From an uncultured Thermoleophilia bacterium (GTDB lineage Bacteria > Actinomycetota > Thermoleophilia > UBA2241): 5,470 nt of DNA. The notes beneath the pieces were generated by a model. It searched no databases. It was not told the DNA's origin and saw nothing but the letters and a program-made list of their open reading frames with translations. The stretch's first letter is position 1; each line of letters starts with the position of its first letter. The position numbers and the translations under genes are program-made. The stretch spans positions 1-5,470 of the forward strand of contig CAIXSE010000549.1 in the NCBI GenBank assembly GCA_903921965.1, read 5' to 3'. Below are positions 5,264 through 5,470 of the stretch, piece after piece.

Positions 5264-5294
5264 CCGCGCGGGCGACGAAGTCGCTCCCGCGCGG
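5264..5294. repeat. 31-base near-perfect palindrome abutting the typA promoter
   Basis: CCGCGCGGG (5264-5272) is the exact reverse complement of 5286-5294. Inside it CGAC (5273-5276) pairs with GTCG (5280-5283) around a GAA loop, leaving a two-base CT bulge. The right arm ends on the base before the -10 box, so the repeat fills the whole spacer and -35 region. It may be an operator of typA, a terminator for the small genes upstream, or both. Confidence 0.5.
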
Positions 5295-5300
5295 TACACT
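5295..5300 (+). promoter_or_regulatory. -10 box of the typA promoter
   Basis: TACACT is a good TAnnnT -10 element, about 75 bases before the typA start. It predicts a leader of roughly 65-70 bases, unlike the leaderless promoters elsewhere in the window. The -35 region is taken up by the palindrome and has no obvious consensus. Confidence 0.5.
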
Positions 5301-5312
5301 AGGACACCGCAC

Positions 5313-5338
5313 GCCCGGCCGGCGAAGCTGCGCCGGGC
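5313..5338 (+). repeat. Leader hairpin in the typA 5' untranslated region
   Basis: Two mutually exclusive stems can form: GCCCGGC (5313-5319) with GCCGGGC (5332-5338), or CCGGCG (5319-5324) with CGCCGG (5331-5336) around AAGCTG. The sequence CTTCTC follows. Its place a few bases inside the predicted transcript suggests a role in RNA stability or attenuation, but no T-run or anti-terminator is clear. Confidence 0.35.
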
Positions 5339-5374
5339 CTTCTCACGTCAGTCACCCGACAGAAAGCCGCGACC

Positions 5375-5470
5375 GTGCACGCCGTCGACAAGATCCGCAA
5401 CCTCGCCATCATCGCCCACATCGACCACGGCAAGACCACCCTGATCGACAGCATCTTCCGCGCCGCCCAC
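5375..5470 (+). CDS. typA: Ribosome-associated translational GTPase TypA/BipA, N-terminal 32 codons only
   Basis: Only the first 32 residues are present; the full protein is usually about 600. They carry the translational-GTPase N-terminus [20 protein letters not shown], with the P-loop (G1) AHIDHGKT at 14-21 whose K20 and T21 bind the GTP phosphates and magnesium. TypA binds 70S ribosomes and helps 50S assembly and growth under stress such as cold. The GKTTLID form, with IRN-AIIAH before it, separates TypA from LepA, which typically reads [17 protein letters not shown]. The GTG start is chosen because the protein then begins five residues before the KIRN motif as is usual, and a weak AGAAAG lies eight bases upstream. 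A promoter and a leader hairpin lie in the preceding 158-base gap. EF-G-like or other GTPases cannot be fully excluded from so short a piece. Confidence 0.88.
   Translation, partial: MHAVDKIRNLAIIAHIDHGKTTLIDSIFRAAH

Noticed and set aside
5375..5470. LepA (EF4) as the identity of the last gene
   Set aside because: LepA typically has GKSTLADR after the P-loop lead-in; here it is GKTTLID with IRNLAIIAH, the TypA/BipA form.

Overview
The window is very GC-rich with strongly G/C-biased third codon positions. It uses GTG starts next to ATG starts and has TAnnnT-type -10 boxes placed almost directly on start codons, so short-leader or leaderless transcription looks common. This fits a high-GC Actinomycetota genome, perhaps a deep branch such as Thermoleophilia or Coriobacteriia, but the class is only a guess. 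I see no tRNA, rRNA, CRISPR array or insertion sequence. The layout looks chromosomal, not like an inserted element.

The left two thirds (1-3625) is one block read on the minus strand. In order of transcription it holds: a HAD-superfamily hydrolase; a six-helix PAP2 (type 2 phosphatidic acid phosphatase) membrane protein whose start lies inside the end of the HAD gene; a second PAP2 domain fused in frame to a second HAD domain, joined to its neighbour by an ATGA overlap; and, after about 100 bases with its own ribosome binding site, a GT87-type polytopic glycosyltransferase that runs off the left edge. The same two domain families therefore occur twice in a row, once as separate genes (HAD then PAP2) and once as a fusion (PAP2-HAD). 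The fused PAP2 copy has lost both arginines of the phosphatase signature, and both HAD domains lack the usual second aspartate of motif I. A plausible theme is handling of lipid phosphates or polyprenyl phosphates alongside a lipid-linked-sugar glycosyltransferase. That is inference from context.

At 3626-3720 a 95-base divergent spacer holds two outward-facing promoters of matching design (TGGTAnnCT, then six bases, then ATG) around a 15-bp perfect inverted repeat. The plus strand then carries a cation diffusion facilitator transporter, two tiny single-pass membrane proteins of unknown function, a spacer rich in hairpins with a promoter, and the first 32 codons of the ribosome-associated GTPase TypA/BipA.
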